From the NCBI GenBank assembly GCA_032353305.1, contig JAUCNG010098880.1, positions 1 through 13,902 of the forward strand: a stretch of 13,902 bases of DNA, in the 5' to 3' direction. Positions 1 to 10,900 of this stretch are shown here, one piece after another (position 1 is the first letter of the stretch; every line of letters begins with the position of its first letter). The notes below the pieces were generated by a model, which saw only the letters and a list, made by a program, of their open reading frames with translations, made no database searches and was not told the DNA's origin. Source of the DNA: Cephalothrix spiralis (taxonomy: Eukaryota; Nemertea; Palaeonemertea; Archinemertea; Cephalotrichidae). The position numbers and the translations under genes were made by a program.

Positions 1-684
1 TATCTTATTGTAAAACTCGGCTGTACCTCGTTTTAAGCAGTAAGAAACTGATGTCACTACTAGTATAAAAGCACTTGAAGGATAAATATCAACTATAACA
101 TATAAATACATATACAATTTACGAGATACATACTTAGTAAACGAAGTTTTATATTTCGGTCCGTCATGCAGTTAGCGCGGCAGAACCGCCGAGAGCGAAG
201 CCGGGCCAGGGGGGGGGGGGTAATTATGAATAAACCCAATGAATATAAGCAGAACAATAATCCAAAGTACAAATGTATGGTGGTGGGGGCAGAGGTAGCT
301 TTCGAAGCCATGTGATTTATAACAGTCGTTTTATCCTCTGAAACACAGCAAACCGAGTCAATACTCTTTAACACGCAAGTTGATAATAACCTAAAAACAA
401 TTAAAGCCGAGCGACGCATAATTTTACAATTGACATTAACTGCTATATCACCACGGGAATTAAAATTGTGTGACCTTTTAGGACTAAATACTATCTGACA
501 TTAACTTCACAAGTTTTCCAAACCCGGGGCAACAGTCACGGTCACCTCATCCGCTTTATGATTACGCGGATAATCACAAAACCGCTAGGGCGAAAACTGT
601 TATCTAACGCTTCATTTACAAGTACATATAAAGGTAAATTTGCATTATAAAAATATCACAATTTTTTAAATACTTTCATTATCG
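1..684. other. Intergenic, no gene recognised
   Basis: There is a GC-rich patch at about 160-220 ending in a run of twelve G (209-220). A 108-codon minus-strand frame at 93-419 has no recognisable domain and crosses the homopolymer, so I do not call it. Otherwise AT-rich and featureless. Confidence 0.5.
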
Positions 685-825
685 TAGCGAGCGAAGGCTT
701 TGACCACTCCGACTCCGCCGCGTATCGTAGTCATGTTCGGGTCCAAACTTACGTCCAAGGCTCGGAAACGATACGACTACACATATGCGGCGGCGAGTCG
801 GAGGGGTCAAATCCTTCGCTCGCTA
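685..825. mobile_element. GC-rich fold-back element (MITE-like) with 4-base target duplication
   Basis: The two halves are inverted copies: TAGCGAGCGAAGG at the left end and its exact complement at the right end, continuing inwards as TTTGACC.CTCCGACT, CGCCGC and GTAGTC with a few mismatches, so nearly all 141 bases can fold. The element is flanked by ATCG at 681-684 and 826-829, consistent with a 4-base target-site duplication. It is far richer in CpG than its AT-rich surroundings. It carries no coding frame, so it would depend on an outside transposase. Confidence 0.7.
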
Positions 826-1350
826 ATCGTCTTAAAATATATACATTGTATAATAAAACAGTTCGTAAGTGAACACTGAATGAAGTACATGTTTGTCCTC
901 TGCTCATTTATAGATACTGACTGGTGTCAATATTGCACTCTAGATGTGGATCAAGCAATATATCCATAAAGTCTAATTCGGACACAGGAAATGTATCTTT
1001 AGTTATCGAGCTGAAAGATATAAAAATGTTTTTATAATGGATGATACATACATTACATTTTTGTCATAACGCTACTGATTCATAAACGGTTATTTTACTT
1101 TTCGTACTGTTGGTTAAAAGCTGCCTAAAGCTAGGCCTATAGCTTAAATTTGGTCACATTAAAAATAAGTAATGCCCTGGCCTTTGCTTCAGGAAATAAA
1201 TAATATGCGGTAATGCCTGCTTCCGGGGTTTGGACCATCTGCTCCTGGTTTATGTTATGTATTCAATAATAATAAATGCCCCCCCCCTCCCCTTTACGAA
1301 AAAAATACATACAAAGATTTTTACATTGATTTTTGGGCCGCAGGGTTTGA
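826..1350. other. Intergenic, no gene recognised
   Basis: AT-rich sequence with a C tract at 1279-1292. No coding, RNA or repeat structure is visible before the dispersed repeat that starts near 1357. Confidence 0.5.
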
Positions 1351-1356
1351 TACTAG

Positions 1357-1697
1357 TATCGGGTCCCAGTATCACCGATACCGATAACAAGAAACAATTC
1401 TTTTTCTATTTAAAAAAAATTATATTTTTTTAATATAATTTATTTAGTTCCAGCCTGTCTTTAATTATGGCACATGGTCAAATGGGATATTGGGTTAATT
1501 TGAATATTTGGTCTGCTCATTTGAATTCATGTATTTAATATAAATTTTGATGATTTTCAGCATTTGATCGTCATTTCAGTTGCATGTATTGTGACTCATA
1601 CTGAAAAAGCACTCAACCTAGGACTATTATACATGTATTAGGTATTTGAGTGCTTATCAGGCACGGTTTTCAAAATGTTTACTTCATGGGTTATTTT
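1357..1697 (+). repeat. Dispersed repeat, copy A
   Basis: It matches the reverse complement of 9976-10503 along its length, with indels. Shared blocks include TATCGG.TCCCAGTATC, CCTGTCTTTAA, TTAATTTGAATAT, ATGATTTTCAGCATTT, CGTCATTTCAGTTGC and TCAAAATGTTTAC. A hairpin (AAGCACTCAA at 1608-1617 with TTGAGTGCTT) sits near its right end, and the match stops after GGTTATTTT. It lies just past the STAT polyadenylation signal. Family unknown; no coding capacity seen. Confidence 0.75.
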
Positions 1698-1702
1698 TAA
1701 GT

Positions 1703-1708
1703 TTTATT
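1703..1708 (-). terminator. Polyadenylation signal AATAAA
   Basis: TTTATT on the plus strand reads AATAAA on the minus strand, 97 bases downstream of the STAT stop, just beyond the T-rich sequence at 1720-1740. This is a normal distance for a short 3' UTR. Confidence 0.6.
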
Positions 1709-1804
1709 CATAGAAAGAAGAAAAAAATTATTAGTTAAAAATATTAATATTTTTACTTACAATCCCTATACCAAAATGAAAAGATACTATAGTAGTATTT
1801 TGAC

Positions 1805-1931
1805 TTACGGCGTTATGTTACTAAGGCTAGGATCCTGATCTACCTCTGGTATATGATAAACTTCGAATCCTTGGTAAGGAGGCCTACTGCTCCACATAGG
1901 ACCATTAGAAGACGAACAATCCTCCATCAAA
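1805..1931 (-). CDS. STAT: STAT terminal exon with stop codon
   Basis: It encodes LMEDCSSSNGPMWSSRPPYQ, then GFEVYHIPEVDQDPSLSNIT, P and TAA. The acceptor is GCCATATTACAG|T. It has the acidic and aromatic character of a short transactivation tail; no PMSP-type serine site is present. The stop lies inside a perfect donor-like word (CC|GTAAGT), so the end could be read through splicing instead. A polyadenylation signal 97 bases on favours TAA as the real end. Confidence 0.8.
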
Positions 1932-4900
1932 CTGTAATATGGCAAAGATAAAACTAACACCGGAGAAAAGATTCATTTATACGTATGTCATCTATTTGGA
2001 CTATAGATAAAACTTACACAAAAACGTTGATTTTTCGATATTGTTAATAAGTATGGTAACATTATTATACACATAAAACATCATTTTTCCCAGGGTCCTA
2101 GCTGGGTTTACGAAAAGCCTTTTTACTCCTGCATGACCTATATTAATTCATGTGCCGGCTCGATTTACCTACCTTTGATTATTGTCGACTTCGATATCGA
2201 CAACTAATTGCTCAGCATCTGTTGATACCGGATCCCGTTCGACTGTTTCTAGTACCGATACTTCTCGTTCAACTGTATCTAGTTCCGATACTTCGCTTGC
2301 ACGACTTGACGGAGAGAAATCCAATCGATAAACCCTAGAAAATAGAAAAAGTAAATTTTTGATGCCATTTAAATTGTTTATAAATTTATTAATAAGGTAT
2401 AAAAATACATTTGTAAGCAAGCCGTAATCAAGATAAATTTCCGTAAATGTAAACCGTTATATATCATGGCGTACTACGAAAACTACAATAATATGTGATT
2501 TTACGTTTTTTTTGTAAAGCATCGACGTGCTCTTCTAGATCGCAAATTTCTGTCATAACTCACATTCACTGTCATTATTAAAAAACGTAAAATGCTATCT
2601 GAATTCCGTGAACTTAAAATTTTCAATCGTAAATATAAAATGGCCGAAAATAAGTCCTTAAACCGTTAACGGGTCCATCCTTCCAGACTCTCTTTGAAAT
2701 TGAGATGACCAAACACGAAGGTAAATAGTTAAAGAAGTTAACATACCTGTCAAGCGTAGATGCTTCTCTTCTAGTATAACCATCAACACAATTGTCATCT
2801 AGAATTAAAACGAGGGGTAAAAACATTAACAAAAATAAGTTAATAACGGGTGAACCGTGCAAGACTATGTTGTGTTTATGGAAAATCAGAAAAAGAAGTA
2901 GCCAGCGAGGCGGTTCTGAGGCTGACATGAAAACGTATGTCACTGTACACTTGTAATGCTATTTATAGCGAATAAAGATTATTATTATGTCGATCCCAAA
3001 TGTCGAAGCCACATCGTCAGTGACACGTTTTTGAGACCGATCATATGTCAAAGTCCACGTAATGGATTGGTGGTTGCATCCCTATCATCAAATGAAACAA
3101 AAAATTTTGAGCGTTAATAAAATTTTATTTTCAGCTCTTCAAGCTGCGAAATTCCTATATTATGTTCATTTTTATCAGACGAGAGAGTTTGACCATATCC
3201 ACAATCCCACATATTATCAATTGAAGGATGGACGAACATTGAATTCGATATTACGATGAGATGATCTACAAATATTTGTATGAATTGCATCTGAGCTACA
3301 ATACTCACCAGTCACAAATTTTGTGAAGAGGTCTTGGATAGAGCGATTTTCATGTCCATACAGTTCACACAGATTCACAGATTCTCCGTTGGACGTTAAA
3401 GTGAACAGTAATTTTCCAAGTGAATTGGCAGCTAATTCTTTCTGTTTAAAAGGGTCCAAATGAATGACAGAATCTGTGTTAGAAAATACATGTAGGTTAT
3501 TATCGGTCAGGATTACATGACTAATAAAGGTTATTAAAGAGAGTCACTGTCAAGAGTTGACAGGGTGAGGGCAAGCTATTGATAGGGGCTCACGAGACTG
3601 TGTCAAGATAATACAGTCAACTGTTTTTAGAATGAAATCCAGAGGAGAGTCTGAATGCTCTTGGTAAGTCGCAGGTCTAAGGGCGCTCTAAGATTTTCGG
3701 CTATGATTGTCCATCTTATGCCATTTATTTCATGGCAATAAACCTAGAAGTACCCAAATTGGGCAGCATCCCCTCTGTGAGGGCGAGTGGGTGCTGCCCC
3801 TTTTGGGTACGCTACTGAGTGCAGGGGTGTATATTAACTTATTAAGCATGATAAGTCAGAAAAATATCGTAACGAAAGCGCATCTGAGTCTTGCGCATAG
3901 CAAAAATTCCAGCATTTTCTTAAATAGTTAGACAATTACCACTGCGTTTAGGAATAAATTGCAGACAGATACTCGGACATCTATTAAAATACACTTAATA
4001 TCGATTATAATACAGAATACAAGAAATTAGAGATACATTTAAAATTATTGTATGAAAAGATAAAATTAATAATAAACCTAAAAATAATAATAAATTGGGA
4101 TGGTTTTCCTCAGTTGTAACAAGCACGGCCTTTAATGTGATTGCCCCAGCATAGGTAGCGAACCTACACCAAACCTCCCAGATATATATTGTATGCCAAG
4201 AATATACCGGATATAATGTGTTATTCCGGTGATAACATATCTGCGATCCCAAATCTGATGATATCGCAGCTGCGCATGCGCCAATCTCGAAAACCTTGAG
4301 TACTGCACATGCCGATTTAGAAAATATTTTTAATTATTACCTTTCTTTATAGACGGCGATAAGCAAGCTACTGGCTTGGCACCACCTGTTATAACAGACT
4401 CACTGAATCTCAGTAACGCTGTTCCAGATCCACTAGAGTTGAGTAATTCCTCTGCACCTTTCTTTGAAATGTAGCCATATATCAATCTAAAATTTAAATT
4501 TCAAACGTAGATTGAAGACACAAATCGTCTAGGCAAAGCACACAAGCCATACAATTTATTTCATTTTTTAAGACGCTGTCGTCTTCTTTCCGATCAGGCG
4601 CTGACCGATTTGCGGAAAGATGGCGACAGCGCCGATGTTTCTTTACTTAAATAAGGCCGGACTTTGGGGGGGGGGGGTTTCTACGGTCTTCGGTCATGAC
4701 TTATGCCCCAATGTCATATCATTTCAAACATGATGTGTAACGTTATAAATGAGCTTATTCCAACGAGACCATTGATCCCAACATGTGTGGCAATTAAATT
4801 GCATGAACTTCCGACAGAACTTATTGATAAAGGAAAACTTACAAAGAATAGCAAAATATTGTGTCGATATTCCATGCATGGCCCAGCGCATTGGAATCAA

Positions 4901-7900
4901 ACCCTTTGGCACGTTCTTAAGCGCAAAAGCTTCTAATCGGTACATGGATTAGAATGCGATGCTTATAACTTATAAATGCTAGCGGACAATTGTGTCTCAC
5001 GGGGCGAAAACCGGAGTTTTAGCACCTTTACTAAATCCTTAAAGTTGCTTAAAGATGGCATTAAATGCCATCTTTAAGCAACTTTTATTCATGGCAACCC
5101 CTTTGAGCTGCGTAAATGTGCCGAAAATGCATCTTAAATGTATTGAAATTTAAGGTTAGTAAAGGTGCTTAAAGTTCTGATTAAAGTTACGTTAAGGTAG
5201 CTTAAAGATACATTAAAGAGGCTTATACATGCTTACCTATTTACGGATGCATTTACGGCACCTTTAGGCAACACCTTTACGGATTTAGTAAAGGTGCTTA
5301 AAGTTAATTTAAAGGTTAGGTAAACATCATTAAAGTTGCTTAAAGGTGACGTAAATGTATCGTAAAGGATACATGTACGTGCAGGAGTTAGCCTGCAAGT
5401 TTCGGTAACGGATCACTCATATGTTGCGTAAATACAAAAAACGGAGTTCGTAAAGGTGCGTTTTTGGACTTTAATGTACCTTTAATATGCCTTTAAGATT
5501 ACTTTAGGGATGCGTAAATTCTGGTTTTCGTCCCGTGTCTATTCGACAAGTAATCGGACGCCCTAGAAGAAGAACGGTATTATAGTTACCCTTCCTTCCA
5601 TATTTCTTTATTAGGTGAAGAGTTGATAAAATGTATCGTGGAACAGAACCATTTCCAGAAACTGAATTGAGAACATGTCTCTTTGTTCTTTTTATTCATA
5701 CCGGTACCTTTCTTCTTTATACATGTATATTCCTACAAAGAGAATTAAGATCGTAATGAATTATTATAACACATGCAAACGAATCGCAAATATATAAGAG
5801 ATTTTTTGACAATTTATGAATTTTTATGATAATTACAAACATTACATTTTTGGATAACCGTTAATCCATATCATTTAACAAATAACACTCATAAGAAAAT
5901 ATTTTTCGTTTTTTATACCCCTTGGCATTACAGAACTTAAACGAAAAAGATGTTGAGCCGAAACGAAACGAGGCGAGACAAATTAGACCCATTTTCTACT
6001 TTTTATCATTTTTATATAATTTCATGAGAATAAGAATGATTTTAGGAGAATTTAGAGGAAGGGCCATATTTCATAATATCCTAAACTTATATGTGAACTA
6101 TGAGATCTAATGTGCTTACGCCGCGCTAAGGGAAATTTATATTTCTCAGTTAATTGTAAGTGCATAAAAATGATATTAAAGCGAGGTATTTTTGATATAT
6201 AACATAAACAGAAGCGCAGGAGAACCTGTTTAGTTTAATAAAAGACCACTCGGCCCTTTTGCGAGCTCCTCTCAAAGAACCCTATATCAAATATGATGGA
6301 GTGATTAATTGAAGCGGAAAAAAACTAACCTTCAGAAAATTTGCCTTTAAAACGTTGGCTTCCATAGCTGCGACACCTATAAAAAATATGATCGAATAAT
6401 TATGATATCTTTGAATGTTTGTTGCTATACACCTTAAATTTGAAATAAACATTACGACAACTGATTTACGGTATACCATTTTATGCTCGTTTTTTTCGAG
6501 AATGGTCAATTTCCCTCCAAATTTAAGTACAAAACTGGAGTGTTCTTCCTTCTTGCTAGCTAGTTCGTGTAAATGGACCCCGACACCAGGGAGTATCTCA
6601 ATGAAAGGAAGTTTGTGATTGGATAATATTTGTAACATGAAAGGAACTTCTTCTCTAATGCGTATCAAATTATTTTCTGGGCCATTCGTTAGTGGTTTCG
6701 GGTAACTGTTCGAAAAGTATGTATTTTAAAATATATAATCATAAAGCAGGTAATGATGAACTGCATAAGGTTTTCTTAGCACCAAGCATTTTGCGCGCAA
6801 AGTATACGTCTAACTGCGTCGTATTTATGAACAGGGAAAGTGAAGAGATGAGCACCAATGGCATTCCGTTCCACTACGGTGTTGAATACTTTATTGCATT
6901 TGCATTCCCCACAGGTGTAGGTGAATATAATAATATTCAGATACCGTAGGACATCGGAATGCACCAATGGCCATTTACAATTCTACAGGAGAGTCTGAAG
7001 TCGTGCTCCGACATACCCACCGCCGAAAGTGTCGTCCATCACGGTGATGGTACGCTAGATCAGACTTTTGTAAGGCAAATCATGCATGATTAATATTTCA
7101 AGGACCTTGCAAAATAGGTGTCATAGGCATTCCTGTGCCGCGATTTACCTATAGGTTCTAACAAAAATTGTTGCTATACCTAATTTCTTTTGAAGAAAGT
7201 CTATGTGATCATCTTTCAAATGACAACCAGTCTGTTGAAGAAATTCTTTTCTCAATACATCCGAAACTTCATCCCAGCAGGCCTCAACTTCTTGCATATA
7301 TTCTTTTTTCTAAAATATACAAATTTACATGTACAGTGTATACATTAAGAAATGTAATAATTCCGTAATGCATTCATAAATGCCATAATACGACTAATAG
7401 ACGAAATTTCTACATCAAATAATCACTCCCCTGGTCGTAAACGTGGGGGTGTCCAAATAGGGGCAGATAGCAAATTATTCATTTGATAAAGCCTGTTGTA
7501 TAATAAGTACCAACCCACCCGAAAAGAGATATTGGTTTAATTAGCCAGCTAGGATGAGTTAAACATACATGTAGCGAAACTATATATATTGTCTCAGAGC
7601 TTATCAGTTTGCAACCGTGAAGAGGAAAGTATCATCATTGCATCATCCAATGAGGTAATGTGATTTTGCTCTTTACTGGAAAGTGCCCTTAAACCTGAGA
7701 GAATACTTTGCTAACAATCAACTACAGGAGGCGAACCAGTCTTTCATTGTCTATTAAGACTGCTATGCCCCGATTGACTGCAACTTTAATATGGTGAAAA
7801 AAAGAGCAATATTTATTTTGTGGTAAAAAAGTTCAAGACAAAAGTAGTAAACGACACAGTCTTATAGCTTCAAAAATGTTTTAATCGTGTTTGCTATATC

Positions 7901-10900
7901 CAAAACCCTTAATTTTGCCAAAATTTCGATCACGGGTGGTGTCAATTACTAAGACTATGGCTTGTAATAAATATCAAAATCAAGCTTATAATAAACGAAG
8001 ATCATTTCAATGCATTAATTTTGGAATTAAAACTAAGTTTCGTACAGCGGGGCTTGCAAACAATACGAATGTCATTCAGCTTCATTTTGATATATAACAA
8101 GCCATACTTCGGAGATTTTCGGGCGTGGAAAACACGACTAAAACATTTTTGAAGCTATAAGACTGCGACATTTACCACTTCTGTCATGAAGAAATCTCAC
8201 ATTTCATCACCACCATTATGATGATGAAAAAACATAACCCCAAAAGATCATATGCTTAACCGCTTGGGCCCTTTTTGTACAATTTTCAGCCCTCACAAAT
8301 TGTTCTTCATTTGATAGCACTTTCATGACAAATGTTTTCCGTCTATCACATTGAAAAAAAAATAGAATATCTTATATATCGATCATACCTGTGAATTAAT
8401 TTTTGACGGCTCTAACGCATTTACTATAACAACATCTTTCGTTATAAGATTGGAATTCGTTAGAACTGAACTAGAACTTAAAAATGTTGACGTTGTTTCG
8501 GGGATCTTCCAGGAACCAAATGCATTGGCCCAAGCTATTGCACCTCGTGCATCATCTTCTTGACTAGAATTGGTTATTACTGCAAATGGGTGGGATACAA
8601 GCTGTAAAAAACACATATTGACTATAAAAACAATAAGTTAAGATTAATAAATAATTTTTAAACCGGAAAGTCTGTCAAGAGTTTAATAAAATATTAACAA
8701 TTATTTGAATTATTAGATATTGTTGAATATTAATGTTATGTTATTTAGGCGGATTTTTAGTCATATTTGTGACGTCACATAGGCCTAAAATACCCGCTTG
8801 CTCTTCCCTTATAATAATAATTCTAACAGCCATTAAAGGATCGTCGCGAGCACAATACATTTTAAGATTTATCTACGCCAAAGGCCTATTATATTAATTT
8901 ATAATACCATTTATAGATGCCGATTGAATATTTATGCTTGACTTTGATTTCGAGAAGCCTTGATAGTCCATTTTTCAGGGAATTGCTCATCGGCGACACT
9001 TTTTCGAAGAGCAAAATGGGATATTTTCAATATCGAGGTCTCTTACAAACTATCGGAATAGCAAACCAGTTTGGGGCACTGGGCATAGGTAATTTAATCG
9101 CTGGTGAGAAGTGAGGATCCGCGTGATTGTCGTATGTCAAACGCTAATTTGTTTAGTTAAAAAACTTACTTCTGTTAAAAGGTCTTTATCTGGAACCATC
9201 TGCATTTTAAACTTAATAGAAACTTTCAGGAAAAATAGTTCTTCCCAAGCACAATTCTGTGAGTTTTTCGTGAAGCTTGGAATACTCTTTAAAACATAAC
9301 TGCCGTCCCTTTGATTATACAGCTTCTTCTTCTCTTTGCGAGATAGTGTCCTACCCTCTTTGTCAGTAACTGATACATCACATTCTTCAACGTTTGAGAA
9401 AATACCACATGGAAAAAGTATTCTAAAAGAAAAAGCAAGACAAGTACATGTATTTGAATATTTATTTTAATTACACAATCGACGGAAAAATTTGCGAGGG
9501 CTGAATAATTAGTGGTGTCCTCAGCCGTTTCGCATTTATATCTAGAAAGGTCATTCAAAATGCTTATCAATGTTGGGTTTATGGATTGGGTAGGGGTGGA
9601 CAATAATGAAATTAATCCAAGAAAGTGCAAACTCATCCTTATAGCTTCTAAATGTTTTTATCGTGTTTTCCGTACCCAAAAATAATTATAATTAGTAGCC
9701 GAAGTTTTGAATATTAAAAATCATACTACCACAGATTTAAACGTCAACTGCATGATTAATTTTTCGTTTCGTCTGGTTTCGTTAATAAATAGTCGGAACC
9801 CTGACTAATTCATAGTTACCAAAGGTGATGATGAAACAGTAACATCAGTTTTTTGTAGTTTCTCTGAGCTCCGAGTGCCCACTGCCAATGAATTAAATTA
9901 TAGGAACGCTGTATATTAATGATGAATGTCAACCTGATTAACAAACTAATAATTGCTCATTTCTCTATGATCTATAAAATAACCCCCCGAGGTAAACATT
10001 TTGAGAGTCGTGCCTAACATGGCTGTAAAGCACTCTGCATATTATTAAGGGGAGATAAAAACCTATAACAGTCACTGAATGAGTGTTTTCAGAATGAATC
10101 ACAATACACGCAACTGAAATGACGTTTAAATGCTGAAAATCATTGAATTCATAATAAATAATTCCAATGACCAGACCAAATAATATTCAAATTAATCAAG
10201 AATATTTGTCCATGTGCCGAAGCATATTACTAAGTCATATAAGCTTTTGTCATGTGTCATATAGTTAAAGACAGGGTGGAAATCGAAGGGTTATAGATAA
10301 TAAATGTAGATGCGATGATGGCACTTTATAAGGGTAATTGGTTTATGTTAAGACCTAGTAAATTTATGAAGCGGGACGTTAACACCAAAGGTTTATGGAC
10401 CGACTTACTATTTTAAAGACATGTTTGAAAAAGTTATACATTTGTATATAAAAAATAAATTAAGAGTTAAAAACTATTGGTATCGGCGATACTGGGACCG
10501 ATACCAATACCGATTTCTGTGGAGCTTATACAATAATACACAATTTATCAATAAATTTCTTTTCTAGTCAGGTCTCTGGTGGATTTTACTGAAAAATGCA
10601 TTTCTTGCAATTTTGCAAGTGACACATTATGTAAAATGGTAGGTTTTTATTACATTATACATGTACAATGTACATACCTTATCTTAAACTGTGGATCAAT
10701 TTTGTCCGTTTTTTCTGATGTTTTCCTAACCACTTGTTTTTGTTCTTCAATCAATGCACCACTATAAATGAAGAAAGTGAAATTGTGAATTTAAGCAGCC
10801 CTTTCAGTCGCACTTTTTAAAAAGTAGATCGAGGCATATGGTATACAGAGCATCATTTAAAAGTAGGATATAAAATAATACCAAGCATTTAATCGGTATT

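Noticed and set aside
93-419. 108-codon minus-strand open frame
   Set aside because: Low-complexity hydrophobic product with no known motif, and it depends on the exact length of a G run at 209-220.
1767-1771. Possible 5-base microexon (GGATT) between TATAG and GTAAGT
   Set aside because: The intron before it would be under 40 bases, and the TAA plus nearby AATAAA explain the 3' end more simply.
4703-4945. Overlapping open frames on both strands, one plus-strand frame reading ...QRIAKYCVDIPCMAQRIGI
   Set aside because: Looked briefly like a helical domain fragment, but it has no recognisable family, no splice signals and no partner exons.
6282-6668. 128-codon minus-strand frame with EEHSSFVLKFGG, which recalls an SH2 strand
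   Set aside because: Only 6330-6376 of it fits the STAT gene by phase and splice sites; the true SH2 Arg strand is at 4341-4486.
6692-6949. 85-codon plus-strand frame
   Set aside because: No recognisable motif; overlapped by an equally long antisense frame, as expected by chance in a GC-richer patch.
8506-8514. Perfect STAT-binding (GAS) word TTCCAGGAA, with another TTCTTTGAA at 4461-4469
   Set aside because: Both lie inside coding exons, and such 9-base words are expected by chance; no autoregulation claim is justified.
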